A program made the position numbers and the translations under genes. Of a DNA stretch of 64,000 nt, positions 39,272 to 49,871 are shown in pieces. Every line of letters begins with the position of its first letter. The stretch's first letter is position 1. The stretch is from Luteibacter sp. 9135. GTDB lineage: Bacteria; Pseudomonadota; Gammaproteobacteria; Xanthomonadales; Rhodanobacteraceae. The notes beneath the pieces are model-generated. The model was not told where the DNA came from. It was given only the letters and a program-made list of their open reading frames with translations, and did no database searches. The stretch covers positions 3,403,501-3,467,500 of the forward strand of contig NZ_JQNB01000001.1 of NCBI RefSeq assembly GCF_000745005.1, given 5' to 3'.

Positions 39272-41830
39272 GTGGTCAACGAGTTCAGGAAAACATCGGC
39301 GCTGGTACAGACCATCGGCTTTGCCGTGGGCGTCATCATCGGCGTCGGCCTCGCGGTGGTCCTGTTCCAGGACTACCAGCACCGTGTCCAGGCGGCCCAT
39401 GCACAGGCGCGGACACTGGCCGATGGTGCGCAGCGCCTGATCGATGCGCGCCTGAGGCAGCTGGAAGTCGCGCTGATGGGTATTTCGGCCAGCGCGCACG
39501 ACCTGACGCTTACGGTGCCCAACGAGGCGAAGCCCCTGCTGGCGGACAGCCTCAAGGACGCGATCGCGCGCCACGACCAGGTGGAGAGCATCGTGCTGCT
39601 CGACCCGGCGGGCCAGGCCGTGGGCCCCGGTGACGGCGAGCCCGCCATCATGCAGTGGATCGGCTCGCCGGCAGCCGGTACCGACCTGCGCATGGGGCCC
39701 ATCGAGCGACACGGGAAGGGCTGGGTCATTCCCCTGGCCGTGCCGTTCGTGGACGGCGGCTGGCTGCTGGCACGCATGAACCAGGAGGACCTGCAGGATG
39801 TCGTCGACAACCTCCACGCGGGGTCGCAGGATGTCGCGACGGTCGTCGACCTGCACGGCACGATCGTCGCCCGCACCGGTAACCATCCCGAGCTGATCGG
39901 CAAGCCGGTCGACATCCTGTTCGATCCCCAGGATACGCGTGCGGGCCGCCGTATCAGCCAGGTCGACGGCGTGGATCGCGTCATCTCGCTGGCAGCGCCC
40001 GGCCGCTATCCGCTACGGGTGGGCTTCGGTGCGGCCAGTGCCGCCCTCCTCGGCAACTGGTACCCCGTGGTGGCGCTGACCGCCGCGCTGTACCTGCTGT
40101 ACTGGATCGCACTGTGGTACATCCTGCGCCGGATCGGCCGTGCCGAACGTGATCACCTGCGCTATGTCGGCGAGATCGAAACGGCCGAGCGGCGCTTCCG
40201 CATCATCTTCGACAAGAACCCCATGCCGTCCTGGGTGTACGACACCGATACCATGCGCTTCCTGGTGGTCAACCAGGCGGCCATCGATGCCTATGGCTAT
40301 ACGCGGGAACAGTTCCAGGCCATGACCCTGCTGGACATCCGGCCCACCACCGATGCGCGCGCTCTACGGGCGGCCGTCGAGGGACGTGGTGGTGGTGACA
40401 CCCTCGATAGCCGGCCGTGGACGCACCGCCGCGTCGACGGCAGCCTGTTGCAGGTGCTGGTCCATGGGTCCGACATCGATTTTCCCGGCCACGTGGCCCG
40501 GCTGGTGGTGGTCGAGGACGTCACCGAGCGGCTGCGCAACGAACGGGTGCTGCGGCACCGGGCCACGCACGACGCGATTACCGGTCTGCACAATACCGAC
40601 GCCCTGCTGGACTTCCTCGACGAGGAACGTCGCCGGGCCGGCGGCTACGAGCTGGCCTTCGTGCAGCTGCGCGGGCTGGAACTCATCAGTGACACCTTCG
40701 GACAGGCTGTGGGCCAGGATGTGCTGCGGGTCATGGCCGACCGGTTCGCGGCCCTCAAGGGCCCCGGCACGGCCGTCGCCCACCGTCCGGCGGAAACCTT
40801 CGTCATGGCGATCATGGACGAAGCCAGGCGCGGCGAGACGCTGGCCGCGCTGATGCGTGCCGTGACCTCGCCCGTCAGCGTGCACGGCATGCTGCACATC
40901 CTGGAACCGCGCGTGGGCCTGGCGGTGCATCCCCGCGACGGCGACCGCGCGGAGAAAGTGCTCGGCGCCGCCGCCCTGGCGGCGCAGATGGGCAGCGGCG
41001 CGCCCGGCACGTGGCACGTCTTCGAGGCGGCCATGGCCGCCGCGTCCATCAACCGCCTGAAGATGGCGGCGCAGATCCGCAGCGCGCTGGACGAGGACAC
41101 CTTCACCGTCCATTTCCAGCCCATCGTGCGCAGCAGCGATGGCGACATCGTCAGCATGGAGGCCCTCATCCGTTGGCCGTTGCCGGATGGTGGCTTCGTC
41201 GCTCCCGACGTCTTCATCCCGCTGTGCGAGGAAACCGGGCTGATCGTGCCGCTGGGACACCGGGTGCTGCGGGAGGTGGGGCGTGCCTACGTCCGCATGG
41301 CACACGCGGGTTTCCCGAACGTCGCGCTCGCGGTGAACGTATCGGCCGTGCAGTTGCAACGCGACGACATCGTGGCAGCGATACGACAGACCATCGCCGA
41401 GCAAGACCTGCCACGCGGTGCCATCCAGGTGGAACTGACCGAAAGCGCGGTCATCGGCGACCAGGCACTGCGTGCGATGGAGGCGCTCAGGACGCTCGGC
41501 GTCCCCGTGGCGCTGGACGATTTCGGCACCGGGTTTTCCAGCCTCGCCTACCTGCGCGACCTACCCATCGATGCGCTGAAGATCGACCGCGCCTTCGTCG
41601 CCGAGATCGACTCGGAGGTGCGCTCGGCATCCGTATGCGAGGCCATCATCACCCTGGGCCGTACGCTGGGGCTGCAGGTGATCGCCGAAGGCGTGGAGCG
41701 CGCGTCGCAGGCGGAGTGGCTGGTCGCGCACGGCTGCGATTACCTCCAGGGCTATCACGCCGCCGTACCGATGTCCGTGGACGATGTCATTGTCTTCCTC
41801 CAGCATCGACGCAAGGCACCCCGGGCGTAG
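39272..41830 (+). CDS. Membrane-bound PAS / degenerate GGDEF / EAL cyclic-di-GMP phosphodiesterase
   Basis: About 852 residues with two transmembrane helices (about 12-30 and 262-283) enclosing a periplasmic sensor, then PAS (about 300-410, RRFRIIFDKNPMPSWVYD), a GGDEF-like domain (about 425-580) and EAL (about 610-840). The GGDEF site reads HRPAETF, so cyclase activity is unlikely. EAL keeps SMEALIRW, ELTESAV, LDDFGTGFSSL, DALKIDRAF, VIAEGVE and YLQGYH, so c-di-GMP hydrolysis is expected. The GTG at 39272 (VNEFRKTSALVQ) was chosen over an ATG at 39176 because that upstream stretch does not look like protein; this choice is uncertain. Confidence 0.88.
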   Translation: MVNEFRKTSALVQTIGFAVGVIIGVGLAVVLFQDYQHRVQAAHAQARTLADGAQRLIDARLRQLEVALMGISASAHDLTLTVPNEAKPLLADSLKDAIARHDQVESIVLLDPAGQAVGPGDGEPAIMQWIGSPAAGTDLRMGPIERHGKGWVIPLAVPFVDGGWLLARMNQEDLQDVVDNLHAGSQDVATVVDLHGTIVARTGNHPELIGKPVDILFDPQDTRAGRRISQVDGVDRVISLAAPGRYPLRVGFGAASAALLGNWYPVVALTAALYLLYWIALWYILRRIGRAERDHLRYVGEIETAERRFRIIFDKNPMPSWVYDTDTMRFLVVNQAAIDAYGYTREQFQAMTLLDIRPTTDARALRAAVEGRGGGDTLDSRPWTHRRVDGSLLQVLVHGSDIDFPGHVARLVVVEDVTERLRNERVLRHRATHDAITGLHNTDALLDFLDEERRRAGGYELAFVQLRGLELISDTFGQAVGQDVLRVMADRFAALKGPGTAVAHRPAETFVMAIMDEARRGETLAALMRAVTSPVSVHGMLHILEPRVGLAVHPRDGDRAEKVLGAAALAAQMGSGAPGTWHVFEAAMAAASINRLKMAAQIRSALDEDTFTVHFQPIVRSSDGDIVSMEALIRWPLPDGGFVAPDVFIPLCEETGLIVPLGHRVLREVGRAYVRMAHAGFPNVALAVNVSAVQLQRDDIVAAIRQTIAEQDLPRGAIQVELTESAVIGDQALRAMEALRTLGVPVALDDFGTGFSSLAYLRDLPIDALKIDRAFVAEIDSEVRSASVCEAIITLGRTLGLQVIAEGVERASQAEWLVAHGCDYLQGYHAAVPMSVDDVIVFLQHRRKAPRA

Positions 41831-41857
41831 AATGAGCGTTTTTTGCCGGAGCCTGCC

Positions 41858-42514
41858 GTGACGTTCCCGTTCTCCCTGGTCATCTTCGATCTCGACGGCA
41901 CCCTGGTCGACAGCGCCGCAGCCATTGCCGCCGCGGTCAATCGCACGCTCGAGGACTGGAAGCTGCCGCGCGTGGACGATGCACGCATCGTCGACTGGAT
42001 CGGCGAGGGCTCGCGCCAGCTGATCACCTATGCGTTCCGCGACGCCGGCAGCGAGGCGGACATCGACGCCGTGATGCCGGGCTTTCTCGTGCATTACGCC
42101 GAAACCGCGCTCGACGGCGACGCCTATGACGGCGTGGTCGACACGCTGCGGGCACTGCACGACCAGGGCGTGACCCTCGCCGTGTGCACCAACAAGAACG
42201 AGGAGTTCGTGCGGCCGCTGCTCGATGCGCGCGGCATGCTGCCCTTCGTCGACGGCATCGCCGGAGGCAACACGCTGCCGCAGCGCAAGCCCAGCGGCGC
42301 GCCCCTGCTCCACCTTGCCCGGCAGACGGGGGTCGCCGTGACGGAGGTGCTCATGGTGGGGGATTCGGAAAGCGACGCGCTGGCCGCGCACGACGCGGGC
42401 GTGGCCCTGGTGATGGTGAGCTACGGCTACCGCAAATCGCTGGACCTGGCGACAACCGGCGCGCTGGCGGTCATCGATCGCATGCCCGACCTGCTGGACA
42501 TACTCCGCGACTGA
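41858..42514 (+). CDS. gph: Phosphoglycolate phosphatase, HAD family
   Basis: A 218-residue HAD hydrolase. Motif I is FDLDGTLVDS (Asp nucleophile and acid), motif II CTNKN, motif III/IV RKPSG and VGDSESDALAAHDAG. It has the helical cap typical of phosphoglycolate phosphatase, which clears 2-phosphoglycolate formed in DNA repair. GGAG sits 6 nt before the GTG at 41858. An upstream TTG is less likely. Related HAD phosphatases with other substrates cannot be excluded. Confidence 0.85.
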   Translation: MTFPFSLVIFDLDGTLVDSAAAIAAAVNRTLEDWKLPRVDDARIVDWIGEGSRQLITYAFRDAGSEADIDAVMPGFLVHYAETALDGDAYDGVVDTLRALHDQGVTLAVCTNKNEEFVRPLLDARGMLPFVDGIAGGNTLPQRKPSGAPLLHLARQTGVAVTEVLMVGDSESDALAAHDAGVALVMVSYGYRKSLDLATTGALAVIDRMPDLLDILRD

Positions 42515-42524
42515 CCACGTCAGG

Positions 42525-42574
42525 CCCCGTTATCCCGCCCGCCTGACAACGACCAGACGGGCGGCACAACGGGG
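42525..42574. terminator. Compound hairpin between convergent gph and msrA
   Basis: An outer stem CCCCGTT (42525-42531) / AACGGGG (42568-42574) encloses an inner stem CCGCCCG (42535-42541) / CGGGCGG (42558-42564) and a CTG/CAG extension. It lies in the 67-nt gap between two converging genes, so a bidirectional terminator is likely. No T tract is seen in either direction. Confidence 0.5.
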
Positions 42575-42581
42575 CGGAAGC

Positions 42582-43082
42582 TTACGCGCCGCGGCTCGGT
42601 AGCACCCAGTCCGGGCGGATGAAATGACAGGTGTAGCCATTGGGAAACTTTTCCAGGTAATCCTGGTGCTCCGGCTCGGCTTCCCAGAAGTCGCCGGCAG
42701 GCGCCAGTTCCGTCACCGCGTTGCCCGGCCAGAGGCCGGACGCGTCGACATCGGCGATCGTGTCTTCCGCAATCGCCTTCTGCTCGTCGTCGAGGTAGAA
42801 GATGGCGGAGCGGTAGCTGAGGCCGCGGTCGTTACCCTGGCGATTGGGCGTGGTCGGGTCGTGGATCTGGAAGAAAAATTCCAGGATCTTGCGGTAACTG
42901 AGCACGGCGGGATCGAACTCGATCTCGATGGCCTCCGCGTGCGAACCGTGGTTCCGATAGGTGGCGTTGGGGACATCGCCGCCCGAATAACCCACGCGGG
43001 TGGCGATCACGCCCGGCTGCTTGCGGATCAGGTCCTGCATGCCCCAGAAGCAGCCGCCTGCCAGGATGGCGCGCGAGTTCAT
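42582..43082 (-). CDS. msrA: Peptide methionine-(S)-sulfoxide reductase
   Basis: A 166-residue enzyme that repairs methionine-S-sulfoxide. The catalytic [11 protein letters not shown] lies at residues 8-18; [19 protein letters not shown] and [11 protein letters not shown] are family blocks. The start ATG overlaps the msrB stop by 4 nt, so the S- and R-sulfoxide repair enzymes are made together. The C-terminal tail has few cysteines, so recycling is probably by thioredoxin. Confidence 0.93.
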   Translation of the reverse strand: MNSRAILAGGCFWGMQDLIRKQPGVIATRVGYSGGDVPNATYRNHGSHAEAIEIEFDPAVLSYRKILEFFFQIHDPTTPNRQGNDRGLSYRSAIFYLDDEQKAIAEDTIADVDASGLWPGNAVTELAPAGDFWEAEPEHQDYLEKFPNGYTCHFIRPDWVLPSRGA

Positions 43083-43540
43083 GCCTCACCCCCGTCACGG
43101 GCGGCAAACTGTGCCGCATAGTCCGCATATCCTTCCTTTTCCAGGTCGGCCGCGGGAATGAAGCGAAGCGAGGCGGAGTTGATGCAGTAACGCAGGCCGC
43201 CCTTGTCGCGCGGGCCGTCCGGGAATACATGACCGAGATGGCTGTCGGCATGGGTGGAACGCACTTCCGTACGGATCATGCCGTGGGTGATGTCGCGCTT
43301 CTCCGCCACGTGCTCGTCCTCGAGCGGGCGGGTGAAGCTGGGCCAGCCACAGCCGCTGTCGAATTTGTCCAGCGACGAAAACAAGGGCTCGCCGGAAACG
43401 ATATCGACATAGATGCCGGGCGCATGGCTATCGTGGAACGCGTTCTGAAACGGGCGCTCCGTGCCGCTCTCCTGGGTGACGCGGAACTGCTCCGGCGTCA
43501 GCCGGGCAAGGGCTTCGGGGGTTTTTCGGTAGTCGGCCAT
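43079..43540 (-). CDS. msrB: Peptide methionine-(R)-sulfoxide reductase
   Basis: A 153-residue enzyme with [33 protein letters not shown] and the catalytic [11 protein letters not shown]. The two CXXC pairs that bind structural zinc in many MsrB proteins are absent ([13 protein letters not shown] holds no Cys), so this is the zinc-free form. GAGGAG precedes ATG 43540, which decides the start over an ATG 53 codons upstream. It is the first gene of the msrBA pair. Confidence 0.93.
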   Translation of the reverse strand: MADYRKTPEALARLTPEQFRVTQESGTERPFQNAFHDSHAPGIYVDIVSGEPLFSSLDKFDSGCGWPSFTRPLEDEHVAEKRDITHGMIRTEVRSTHADSHLGHVFPDGPRDKGGLRYCINSASLRFIPAADLEKEGYADYAAQFAARDGGEA

Positions 43541-43637
43541 GGGGCACTCCTCGAGGGGGATGGCGGCGTTCCACCGATAATGCGGGCAGCTTGCGTGGAT
43601 GCAATGGCAACGCGCTGCCCGCTCCTGCCCGGCCCGT

Positions 43638-45125
43638 TCAGCCGGCGATGTCCTCGATCCAGCGGTGCCCGGCGCGACGGAGCAGCTCACGTGCCGCATC
43701 CGGGCCCCAGGTACCCGCCTCGTAGGTGTCGGGGCCCTGCGTGTCGGTCTCCCAGGCTTCGAGGATGGGCGTCACCCAGCGCCAGGCGGCCTCGGTCTCG
43801 TCCTTGCGCACGAACAGCGCCGGGCTGCCCTTCACCGCATCCAGCAGCAGGCCTTCGTAGGAATCCCGATAGACCACGCGCGAGGGATCGTTCAACGTCG
43901 ACAGGGCATCGACCTCTTCCAGGGCGAAGCGGTCGCCCGGCTGCTTGACGAACAGCGGCAGGCGGATGCTCTCGTTGGGCTGGATACGGATGCGCACGCG
44001 GCTGCCCGGGCGGGCGTCGCCGAACAGCCCGGCCTCCGCGGCACGGAACTGGATGACGATTTCGGTGAGTTTCTCGGGCATGCGTTTGCCCGAGCGCAGG
44101 TAGAACGGCACGCCCTGCCAGCGGGCGTTGTCGATCTCCGCCTTGAGCGCGACGAAGGTCTCCGTCGTGCTGGTCGAGTCGTCGCCGAGTTCTTCCCGGT
44201 AGCCCGGCACCGGCTTGCCGTCCTGCTTGCCCTGCACGTACTGCCCGCGCACCACGCTCGTCGCGAGGTGGTCGCGGTCCAGCGGCTTGAGCGAGGTCAG
44301 CACGCGCACCTTCTCGTCACGCAGCGCATCGGCTTCCAGCGAGGCGGGGCGTTCCATGGCGACCACGGTCAACACCTGCAGCAGGTGGTTCTGGATCATG
44401 TCGCGCAGTGCGCCGGAGCCGTCGTAGTAACCGCCGCGCCCTTCCAGGCCCACCGTTTCCGCCGCGGTAATCTGCACATACTCGATGGACTCGCGATCCC
44501 ACATGCGCTCGAGCATCGGGTTGGCAAAACGCAGCGCGATGATGTTCTGCACCGCCTCCTTGCCCAGGTAATGATCGATGCGGAAGATCGTGTTCTCGGG
44601 GAAGTGGCGGCCGACGCCCTCGTTGACCTTGCGCGCGGTCTCCAGGTCGGTGCCGATGGGTTTCTCCAGCACGATGCGCGAACTGGCGGTGCGCAGGCCC
44701 TTTTCGTCGACGTTGCGTGCGATGTCGCCGTAAAGGTCGGGCGCCGTGGCCAGGTAGAACACGCGTACGCGATCCTCGGCGGCATCCTTTTCCAGCAACG
44801 ACTTCAGGCCGTCCCAGTTGCCGCCGGCTTCCGCGCCGTTGAGGCTGACGTAATGCACGCGCTCGAGGAAGCGACTAACCGTATCGTCGGCGTATTCGTC
44901 CTCGCGGATGAATTCCTTCAGGGCCTTCTGCGCGCGTTCGCGGTACGAGGCATCGTCCAGCGGCGAACGCGCCGTGCCCACGATCCGCGCGTCGTCGGGG
45001 ATCTGGCCCTCGGCGAAACGCCGGTACAACGCAGGCAGCAGCTTGCGCATCGTCAGGTCGCCCGTGGCGCCGAAGATCACGTAGTCGAACGAATCGACGG
45101 GTTCGAGCGGGGTCGAAGTAGTCAT
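43638..45125 (-). CDS. zwf: Glucose-6-phosphate 1-dehydrogenase
   Basis: A 495-residue enzyme that makes NADPH at the entry of the oxidative pentose phosphate and Entner-Doudoroff routes. [17 protein letters not shown] is the NADP-binding motif, RIDHYLGKE is the active-site signature, and [13 protein letters not shown] and [14 protein letters not shown] are family blocks. ATG 45125 begins the usual N-terminus; one further upstream is less likely. It is divergent from a short-chain dehydrogenase and upstream of msrBA by 97 nt, possibly a redox-linked group. Confidence 0.95.
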   Translation of the reverse strand: MTTSTPLEPVDSFDYVIFGATGDLTMRKLLPALYRRFAEGQIPDDARIVGTARSPLDDASYRERAQKALKEFIREDEYADDTVSRFLERVHYVSLNGAEAGGNWDGLKSLLEKDAAEDRVRVFYLATAPDLYGDIARNVDEKGLRTASSRIVLEKPIGTDLETARKVNEGVGRHFPENTIFRIDHYLGKEAVQNIIALRFANPMLERMWDRESIEYVQITAAETVGLEGRGGYYDGSGALRDMIQNHLLQVLTVVAMERPASLEADALRDEKVRVLTSLKPLDRDHLATSVVRGQYVQGKQDGKPVPGYREELGDDSTSTTETFVALKAEIDNARWQGVPFYLRSGKRMPEKLTEIVIQFRAAEAGLFGDARPGSRVRIRIQPNESIRLPLFVKQPGDRFALEEVDALSTLNDPSRVVYRDSYEGLLLDAVKGSPALFVRKDETEAAWRWVTPILEAWETDTQGPDTYEAGTWGPDAARELLRRAGHRWIEDIAG

Positions 45126-45317
45126 GGTGCGTATTCCCGGAAGTGTCCCGATCATCAATGCGGCATTGCATCATGGATTCAAGGCCAGCGCACCCCGTTA
45201 CTGTTGCGCGCCACGCACAAATGTTTTGACCGGCAACCTATGACACACGCGCACCCGTCACCCCCATGCAAGGGGACAGCGGCGGCCATACCGGCGGTCG
45301 ATCACGGGAAAACAACC

Positions 45318-46064
45318 ATGAGCAAGCTGAAAGACAAGGTCGCGCTGGTCACCGGCGCGTCCAAGGGCATCGGTGCGGCCATTGCACGCACGCTGGCCGC
45401 CGAAGGTGCCTCCGTGGTGGTCAATTACGCCTCGAGCAAGGCCGGTGCCGATACGGTGGTCGCGGCGATCGAAGCCGCGGGCGGCAAGGCGTTCGCCGTG
45501 GGCGGCGACGTGTCGAAGCAGGCGGATGCGGAAGGCATGGTGGCCGCGGCCATCGCGCAGTTCGGCCGCCTGGATATCCTGGTCAACAACGCAGGCGTCT
45601 ACCAGATGGCCCCGATCGAGGAGACGACCGAGGCCCTGTATCGCCGCATCTTCGACATCAACGTGCTGGGTACCCTCCTGGTCACCCAGGCGGCATCCCC
45701 CCATCTCGGCCAGGGCGCCAGCATCATCAATATCGGGTCCACGGTGACGCGGATCACGCCGCCGGGCAGCGCCGTGTATTCGGGCACCAAGGGCGCGGTG
45801 GACGCGATCACCGGCGTGCTGTCGCGAGAACTGGGTGCCCGCGGCATCCGGGTCAACGCGGTCAACCCGGGCATGGTCATCACGGAGGGCGTGCATACGG
45901 CGGGTTTCGCCGGTGGCGACTTCGAACAGTGGGCGGTCGGCCTGACCCCACTGGGTCGCGTGGGCCAGCCGGACGATATCGCGCCGGTGGTCGCGTTCCT
46001 CGCGTCGGACGAGGCCAAGTGGCTCACGGGCGAGCTGATCATCGCCTCGGGCGGCATGCGCTAA
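45318..46064 (+). CDS. Short-chain dehydrogenase/reductase
   Basis: A 248-residue classical SDR. The cofactor motif is TGASKGIG, followed by NNAGVYQMAP, the catalytic Ser block GSTVTRITPPGS, the YSGTK active site, and VNPGMVITEG. A glucose dehydrogenase or 3-oxoacyl-ACP reductase-like activity is possible, but the substrate is unknown. The frame continues far upstream only as an antisense shadow of zwf; the ATG at 45318 starts the conserved N-terminus. It diverges from zwf across a 192-nt gap. Confidence 0.88.
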   Translation: MSKLKDKVALVTGASKGIGAAIARTLAAEGASVVVNYASSKAGADTVVAAIEAAGGKAFAVGGDVSKQADAEGMVAAAIAQFGRLDILVNNAGVYQMAPIEETTEALYRRIFDINVLGTLLVTQAASPHLGQGASIINIGSTVTRITPPGSAVYSGTKGAVDAITGVLSRELGARGIRVNAVNPGMVITEGVHTAGFAGGDFEQWAVGLTPLGRVGQPDDIAPVVAFLASDEAKWLTGELIIASGGMR

Positions 46065-46094
46065 AAACGTCCGGGAAGCCCATGGGCGGAACGA

Positions 46095-46123
46095 CGCCGG
46101 CGCCCCTATCGAGGGCGCCGGCG
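46095..46123. terminator. Strong hairpin between convergent SDR and chemoreceptor genes
   Basis: GCCGGCGCCC (46096-46105) and GGGCGCCGGC (46113-46122) form a perfect 10-bp stem, 11 with the flanking C-G pair, with a 7-nt loop. It lies 31 nt after the SDR stop and 14 nt before the chemoreceptor stop, so it can end both transcripts. A T tract is missing. Confidence 0.55.
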
Positions 46124-46136
46124 CCAGCGTTATCCG

Positions 46137-48074
46137 TCAGAGCTTGAAGCCGCCCACCACCGACTCCAGCGTGCGGGTCTGGTCTTCCAGGGCCTTGGCC
46201 GCGGCCGCGGCTTCCTCGACCAGGGCCGCGTTCTGCTGGGTCATGTCGTCCAGCTGCGTGACCACGCCGCTGACCTGCTCGATACCCTGGCTCTGCTCGT
46301 TGCTGGCGGCCATGATCTCTTCCATGAAGGTGGCCACATGCGCCACGTTGCCGGTCAGGTCGCCGATGCGCTGGCCCGCCACGCGGACCAGCGACGAGCC
46401 CCGTTCCACATCTTCCACGGAATCCGCGATCAGCGTCTTGATGTCCCGGGCCGCCTTTGCCGAACTCTGGGCCAGGCTGCGCACCTCACCGGCCACCACC
46501 GCGAAACCGCGTCCCTGCTCACCGGCACGCGCCGCTTCCACCGCCGCGTTCAGCGCCAGCAGGTTGGTCTGGAAGGCGATGCCGTCGATGACCCCGACGA
46601 TATCGGCGATGCGGGCGGACGACCGGGTGATGGCATCCATGGTCACGACCACTTCGTCCACCGTGTCACCGCCGCTGCGTGCCGCCGCCGCCGCATCACG
46701 GGCCAGCGTGTTGGCCTGACGGGCATTGTCCGCGTTCTGCCGGACCGTGGCGGTCAGCTCTTCCATCGACGCAGCGGTTTCTTCCAGGGAGCTGGCCTGC
46801 TCCTCCGTGCGCTGGGAAAGATCGAGGTTGCCGCTGGCGATCTGCGTGGCCGCCGAGGAAATGGCCGCGGAGCTGTCGCGCACCTGCCGCATCATGCCCT
46901 GCAGGCGAGCGATGAAGCCGTTGAAGCTGTCCACCACGCCGTTGTATTCGGTGCCCTTGCCATAGCTGAGCCGGCGGGTGAGATCCGCTTCGCCGGAATT
47001 GAGCTCGTCGATGTTGGTCTTCAAGGTGGCCAGCTGGTTCATCAGCGCGCGGATGCCCAGCACCAGCGCGATGAGCAGCAGCGCGGCGAGCGGTACCTGC
47101 ACCGCGGCCAGCTTGGTCAGCACACGGGTGCTGTTCTCGGTGAGCAGATGGGTCGGCAGGCTGGTGGCGAGCACCCAGGGCGTCCCGGCGATCGGCTTGA
47201 GGAACAACGTATGCGATTCGCCGTCGACGTCGTAGTCCCGCTCGACCTGGCCCCCCTTGGCCACGCCCGGGAGGGCGTCCCTCACCTGGGCGATCATGGC
47301 CGAACTGCCGGCCAGGTCGGCGATCTTCTTCAGGACGATGTCGTCCTTGATGTAGGTGCTGTTGCTGACCACGGTGCCGTTCGGCTCCACGATCAGGATC
47401 TGGCCATGCACCTTCTTTTCCATGTCCGCCACGAGGCGGTTGAAGAAGCCCAGCGTGACGTCCACGGTGGAGACGCCGAAGATCTCGTCCCCCTTGTAGA
47501 TGGCCATGGCGCAGTTGGTCCGCGGCTGTGCGCTCGCGTCGTCCTTGTAGGCGTCGGCCCAGAGGCAATGGCCACGCGGGGCGCTCAGGCCGTTCTTGTA
47601 CCAGCTCTGTTCCCAGTACTTCAGGGCGTCGGGCTGGTTCCAGTGCGTGTTGACCATCAGCTTGCCGCTGGCATCGCGGGCAAAGAAGGTGCTGTCGCGC
47701 TCCTTCGTGGCCTCGCGCTTGAACGGCAGCGGCCAGATGCCGCCACCGAACACGTCGACATCGCCGTACTGGTCCACCAGGCCGGGCTGCAGCCGGTCGA
47801 TGGACGGGCTGTCCATGAGCGCCACGGTCTGGGTGATGCTGCGCTGTTGCGCCTCCACCTGGTGCAGCTTGTTGGTGATGACCGTGCCGATCTCGTCGAC
47901 GTTGCGCCCGACCAGTTCGGCTTCACCGGCGCGCAGGTCCGGGCTGACGAAGAGGCGGATCACCACCAGGGTGAGCCCCACCAATACGAGGAAGTACGCA
48001 GCTACCGCCACCGTGTAGCGGGCCTGGGTCGATTTGAAAAGAGTCACGCGGGGCGCCCGGAATGAAGGAGACAC
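46137..48074 (-). CDS. Methyl-accepting chemotaxis protein with Cache-type sensor
   Basis: A 645-residue chemoreceptor: a first transmembrane helix ([20 protein letters not shown], about 23-42), a periplasmic Cache-like sensor (about 45-320; [16 protein letters not shown]), a second helix ([18 protein letters not shown]), HAMP, and a signalling domain with the highly conserved [20 protein letters not shown]. It signals through CheA/CheW. The C-terminus (VVGGFKL) has no CheR-binding pentapeptide, so adaptation relies on other receptors. The GTG start at 48074 lacks a well-spaced ribosome site; a GTG nine codons later is possible. The ligand is unknown. Confidence 0.9.
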   Translation of the reverse strand: MSPSFRAPRVTLFKSTQARYTVAVAAYFLVLVGLTLVVIRLFVSPDLRAGEAELVGRNVDEIGTVITNKLHQVEAQQRSITQTVALMDSPSIDRLQPGLVDQYGDVDVFGGGIWPLPFKREATKERDSTFFARDASGKLMVNTHWNQPDALKYWEQSWYKNGLSAPRGHCLWADAYKDDASAQPRTNCAMAIYKGDEIFGVSTVDVTLGFFNRLVADMEKKVHGQILIVEPNGTVVSNSTYIKDDIVLKKIADLAGSSAMIAQVRDALPGVAKGGQVERDYDVDGESHTLFLKPIAGTPWVLATSLPTHLLTENSTRVLTKLAAVQVPLAALLLIALVLGIRALMNQLATLKTNIDELNSGEADLTRRLSYGKGTEYNGVVDSFNGFIARLQGMMRQVRDSSAAISSAATQIASGNLDLSQRTEEQASSLEETAASMEELTATVRQNADNARQANTLARDAAAAARSGGDTVDEVVVTMDAITRSSARIADIVGVIDGIAFQTNLLALNAAVEAARAGEQGRGFAVVAGEVRSLAQSSAKAARDIKTLIADSVEDVERGSSLVRVAGQRIGDLTGNVAHVATFMEEIMAASNEQSQGIEQVSGVVTQLDDMTQQNAALVEEAAAAAKALEDQTRTLESVVGGFKL

Positions 48075-48126
48075 TTCCTTGACGGCGTATTCGGCACAAT
48101 CTTTAGGCGCCCGCGGCGTTTTTTGA

Positions 48127-49767
48127 TCAGCCGAGCGCCTTGTCTACCATGGCCTGCGCTTCGGCCAGCACCTGGGCCAGATGGTCGGCACCGCGAAAGC
48201 TCTCGCCGTAGACCTTGTAGATATCCTCGGTGCCCGACGGGCGCGCTGCGAACCAGGCTTCGGCCGAGCTGACCTTGATCCCTCCGATGGGCTGGCCACC
48301 GGCCTGATTGACCACCGCGACGATCGGATCGCCCGCCAGGGTCTTCGAATCGACCCGATCCGGGGAAAGCTTCGACAGGGTGGCCTTTTGCGCGTGCGAG
48401 GCGGGAGCGTCGATGCGCGCGTTGGCCGGGTCGCCCAGCTCGGCGGTGATCCCGCGATAGATCTCGCCAGGGTCGCGCCCGAGTCGGGCGGTCATCTCGC
48501 CGGCCAGCAGCGCCGCGACGATGCCGTCCTTGTCGGTCGACCAGACCGATCCGTCCCTTGACAAGAAGGAGGCGCCCGCACTTTCCTCGCAGCCGAAGCC
48601 GAGGCTGCCGTCGTAAAGGCCGGAGACGAAATACTTGAAGCCCACCGGAACCTCGCGCAGCGGCCGCCCCAGGCTGGCGGCGACGCGATCGAGCAGGCCG
48701 GTGCTGACAGCGGTCTTGCCGACCGCGGCATCGGGGCGCCAACCGGGCCGGTTCTGGAACAGGTACCACGCCGCCGCCGCGAGGTAATGGTTGGCGGGCA
48801 GCAAGCCGGTGCTGGGCGCCACGACACCGTGGCGATCGTGATCCGTGTCACAGGCGAAGGCGACCTGGAACGTGTCCTTCAGCCCGATCAGGCGCTGCAT
48901 GGCATAGGACGACGACGGGTCCATGCGCACGCGACCGTCCCAGTCCAGCGACATGAAGGAGAACGTGGTATCGACGGTTTCGCTGACCACGGTGAGGTCG
49001 AGCGTGTAGCGCTCAGCGATCGCACGCCAATAGTGGACACCGGCGCCGCCGAGGGGATCGACGCCCATGCGGACGCCCCTGGCACGAATGATGTCCAGAT
49101 CCAGCACGTCGCCGAGATCGCTCACGTAACGATCGAGGAAGTCGTACTCGGTCGTGGTGGAGGCCTTGATCGCCTGCGCGAACGGCTGCCGCTTCACCTC
49201 GCGCAGCCCGTCCTCGATCAGCGCGTTGGCGCGCTGGGCGATCCATGATGTGGCGTCGGTATCGGCGGGGCCGCCGTGCGGCGGGTTGTACTTGATGCCG
49301 CCGCTCTCGGGCGGATTGTGCGACGGCGTGATGACGATACCGTCGGCCAGGCCGCTGTCACGCCCGCGATTGAAGACGAGGATGGCATGCGAGACCGCCG
49401 GCGTGGGCGTGAATTCGCCGCCACGGGACACGTAGGTCGCTATCCCATTCGCGGCCAGCACTTCTACCGTGCTTTCGAACGCGGGAGCGGACAGCGCGTG
49501 GGTGTCGATGCCCACGAACAGCGGACCGTCGATGCCTTCCTTGCGGCGATACTCGCAGATCGCCTGGACCACGGACTGTACGTGCCATGCATTGAACGAG
49601 CGGACCAGCGATGAACCGCGGTGGCCGGACGTCCCGAACACCACGCGCTGCTCGGGCACCGACGGATCGGGCTGCAGGTCGTGATAGGCGGCCAGCAGGG
49701 CGGCGACATCCACCGGGGTGGCTTCCGTGGCGGGTTTGCCCGCCAGCGGGCTGATCTTGGCACTCAC
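48127..49767 (-). CDS. pgm: Alpha-D-glucose phosphate-specific phosphoglucomutase
   Basis: A 546-residue enzyme interconverting glucose 1- and 6-phosphate, feeding glycogen or polysaccharide synthesis. The phosphoserine loop [17 protein letters not shown], metal loop [10 protein letters not shown], sugar loop [10 protein letters not shown] and phosphate-binding [10 protein letters not shown] are all present. AAGGAG about 8 nt before the GTG at 49767 and the usual 546-residue length decide the start over a frame extending 30 codons upstream. Confidence 0.95.
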   Translation of the reverse strand: MSAKISPLAGKPATEATPVDVAALLAAYHDLQPDPSVPEQRVVFGTSGHRGSSLVRSFNAWHVQSVVQAICEYRRKEGIDGPLFVGIDTHALSAPAFESTVEVLAANGIATYVSRGGEFTPTPAVSHAILVFNRGRDSGLADGIVITPSHNPPESGGIKYNPPHGGPADTDATSWIAQRANALIEDGLREVKRQPFAQAIKASTTTEYDFLDRYVSDLGDVLDLDIIRARGVRMGVDPLGGAGVHYWRAIAERYTLDLTVVSETVDTTFSFMSLDWDGRVRMDPSSSYAMQRLIGLKDTFQVAFACDTDHDRHGVVAPSTGLLPANHYLAAAAWYLFQNRPGWRPDAAVGKTAVSTGLLDRVAASLGRPLREVPVGFKYFVSGLYDGSLGFGCEESAGASFLSRDGSVWSTDKDGIVAALLAGEMTARLGRDPGEIYRGITAELGDPANARIDAPASHAQKATLSKLSPDRVDSKTLAGDPIVAVVNQAGGQPIGGIKVSSAEAWFAARPSGTEDIYKVYGESFRGADHLAQVLAEAQAMVDKALG

Positions 49768-49812
49768 CGATACGTCTCCTTGGGTGGCGCCGTCGGGGCA
49801 CCGGACCGTCAC

Positions 49813-49845
49813 ATTGTAGGCACGGCGCCTGAACGCCGATGTCAA
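49813..49845 (-). promoter_or_regulatory. Possible pgm promoter
   Basis: On the minus strand TTGACA (49845-49840) and TACAAT (49818-49813) precede pgm. Both boxes are near-perfect but the spacing is 21 nt, longer than optimal, so this is only a candidate. The TTGACA lies in the loop of a short hairpin (ACGCCG/CGGCGT). Confidence 0.3.
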
Positions 49846-49871
49846 ACCGGCGTGCACTTTTGAGATTTTTT

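Noticed and set aside
43599..45317. Very long open frame in line with the SDR, running antisense through zwf
   Set aside because: The frame is opened by high GC content opposite zwf. The translated part lacks any domain, whereas the SDR begins cleanly at 45318 with its cofactor motif.
48104..48126. GC stem followed by six T on the plus strand upstream of position 48127
   Set aside because: There is no plus-strand gene that it could terminate, and the stem is only three to four pairs.
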